DNA of 52,791 nt from JAZDLX01 sp964538455 (lineage in GTDB: Bacteria > Electryoneota > Electryoneia > Electryoneales > Electryoneaceae): the NCBI GenBank assembly GCA_964538455.1, contig CAZIDZ010000019.1:1-52791 (forward strand). Reading direction: 5' to 3'. Position numbers and translations under genes: made by a program. The notes below the pieces were generated by a model. The model was not told the DNA's origin, made no database searches, and worked only from the letters and a program-made list of their open reading frames with translations. Positions 52,294-52,791 of this stretch are shown piece by piece; position 1 is the first letter of the stretch, and every line of letters begins with the position of its first letter.

Positions 52294-52305
52294 ATTCGAA
52301 CTGAT

Positions 52306-52791
52306 TCACTCGAGCGGCACGGAAATCGGGCGCAGGATCGCGCGCACCGGCGCTCCATCGGATCCCACCAGTTTCAACGGCAGGCAGAACAGGTCGTACG
52401 TCCCCGGCGGTACGGCCTCCAGCCGCAACCCTTCCAGAATCACGATACCGGCTTCCAGCAGCGACAGATGCGTGCTAAAGCCGGGTGTGCCGTGGAGCTG
52501 GATCGAGAGGTAGTCGATTCCCACAAGCTCGATCCCCCGTTCGCGTATCCAGCGGGCACCGTCGAGGGTCAGGGCCGTGTACTCTTCGCAAAATTCCGGT
52601 CCCCGCGCCCACAGGCGGCTGTTGCCCGTTTTCAGCAGCAAGCGTTTTGTCCCAGTGGGTATTTTGAACGCTTCGAGTAGTCCGGGTCCGATAAAGGGAA
52701 CCTCATCTGGAACGCGTACAACCAGCGCCGGACCGACGAGCGTTTTCAGAGGGATTTCGTCGGTATCCTTTCCGCCCTCGATGCCATGCGA
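52306..52791 (-). CDS. Cyclase/kynurenine-formamidase-family protein (partial)
   Basis: The C-terminal ~161 residues of a putative metal-dependent hydrolase; the start lies beyond the window edge. The visible frame begins SHGIEGGKDTDEIPLKTLVG and contains LLLKTGNS, the ALTLDGARWI helix, VGIDYLSIQ, and the GIVILEGLRLEAVPPGTYDL block typical of the cyclase (kynurenine formamidase-like) family. The metal-binding HxGTHxDxPxHF motif would be upstream, outside the window. It converges on the membrane-protein gene with 12 bases between. Confidence 0.82.
   Translation of the reverse strand, partial: SHGIEGGKDTDEIPLKTLVGPALVVRVPDEVPFIGPGLLEAFKIPTGTKRLLLKTGNSRLWARGPEFCEEYTALTLDGARWIRERGIELVGIDYLSIQLHGTPGFSTHLSLLEAGIVILEGLRLEAVPPGTYDLFCLPLKLVGSDGAPVRAILRPISVPLE

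Overview
This is a GC-rich chromosomal stretch with two 100-N scaffold gaps, so it is probably from a metagenome-assembled or draft genome. Several features point to an uncultured Gram-negative bacterium of the FCB (Fibrobacteres-Chlorobi-Bacteroidetes) superphylum. These are type IX secretion (T9SS)-style C-terminal sorting tails (a YPNPFN-containing tail at the end of the 36.3-38.5 kb gene and a remnant tail at 0.97-1.07 kb), DUF3078-like and FecR-linked outer-membrane barrels, an ~800-residue FtsX/MacB permease, many lipoproteins and a system II (ResB/CcsA) cytochrome c pathway. I cannot place it more precisely. No rRNA, tRNA, CRISPR array or transposase gene was seen.

Layout. 0-6.3 kb: an alpha/beta-hydrolase lipoprotein, a sorting-tail remnant, a DUF3078-like barrel, DNA polymerase IV, a Yip1-like membrane protein, a tandem DUF1508 protein and a subtilisin-like lipoprotein. 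6.4-9 kb: two signalling proteins (HD-GYP and HDOD with a degenerate receiver), the first behind a potentially structured leader. 9-21 kb: a large permease, then a run of peptidases (M16, CPBP, DUF2007, M2), a PAS histidine kinase, a SprT-like protein and an exported MsrB. 21-31 kb: the first gap, MarR, a FecR-barrel fusion, a methyltransferase, a membrane-anchored protein, CcsA/ResB, a long inverted repeat, a YcjF-like DUF697 protein and a class V aminotransferase. 31-36 kb: a macro-domain protein and a coupled surface-polysaccharide set (FemAB-like, GT-C transferase, flippase).

36.0-40.5 kb is the most unusual part. An AT-richer module with two secreted/lipoprotein genes (a LVIVD beta-propeller with a T9SS tail, and a PKD/Fn3 lipoprotein) is bounded by near-identical GGCCCGGG palindromes. 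Each of the two genes is followed, on the opposite strand, by a short copy of the 3' end of an endonuclease III-like gene, abutting a palindrome. The main copy of that gene lies just to the right at 40.6-41.3 kb. The repeating order gene / nth 3' fragment / palindrome looks like a small cassette array, or like serial insertion at the 3' end of a DNA-repair gene.

41-52.8 kb: a second gap cuts the nth-like gene and a DUF5668-like membrane gene. Then come two PspC proteins, a coupled birA-coaX-amidase run, a long KamA-family radical SAM protein, meaB with a coupled secreted protein, two small proteins of unknown function, a YbaK-type deacylase and, at the edge, a partial cyclase-family gene.
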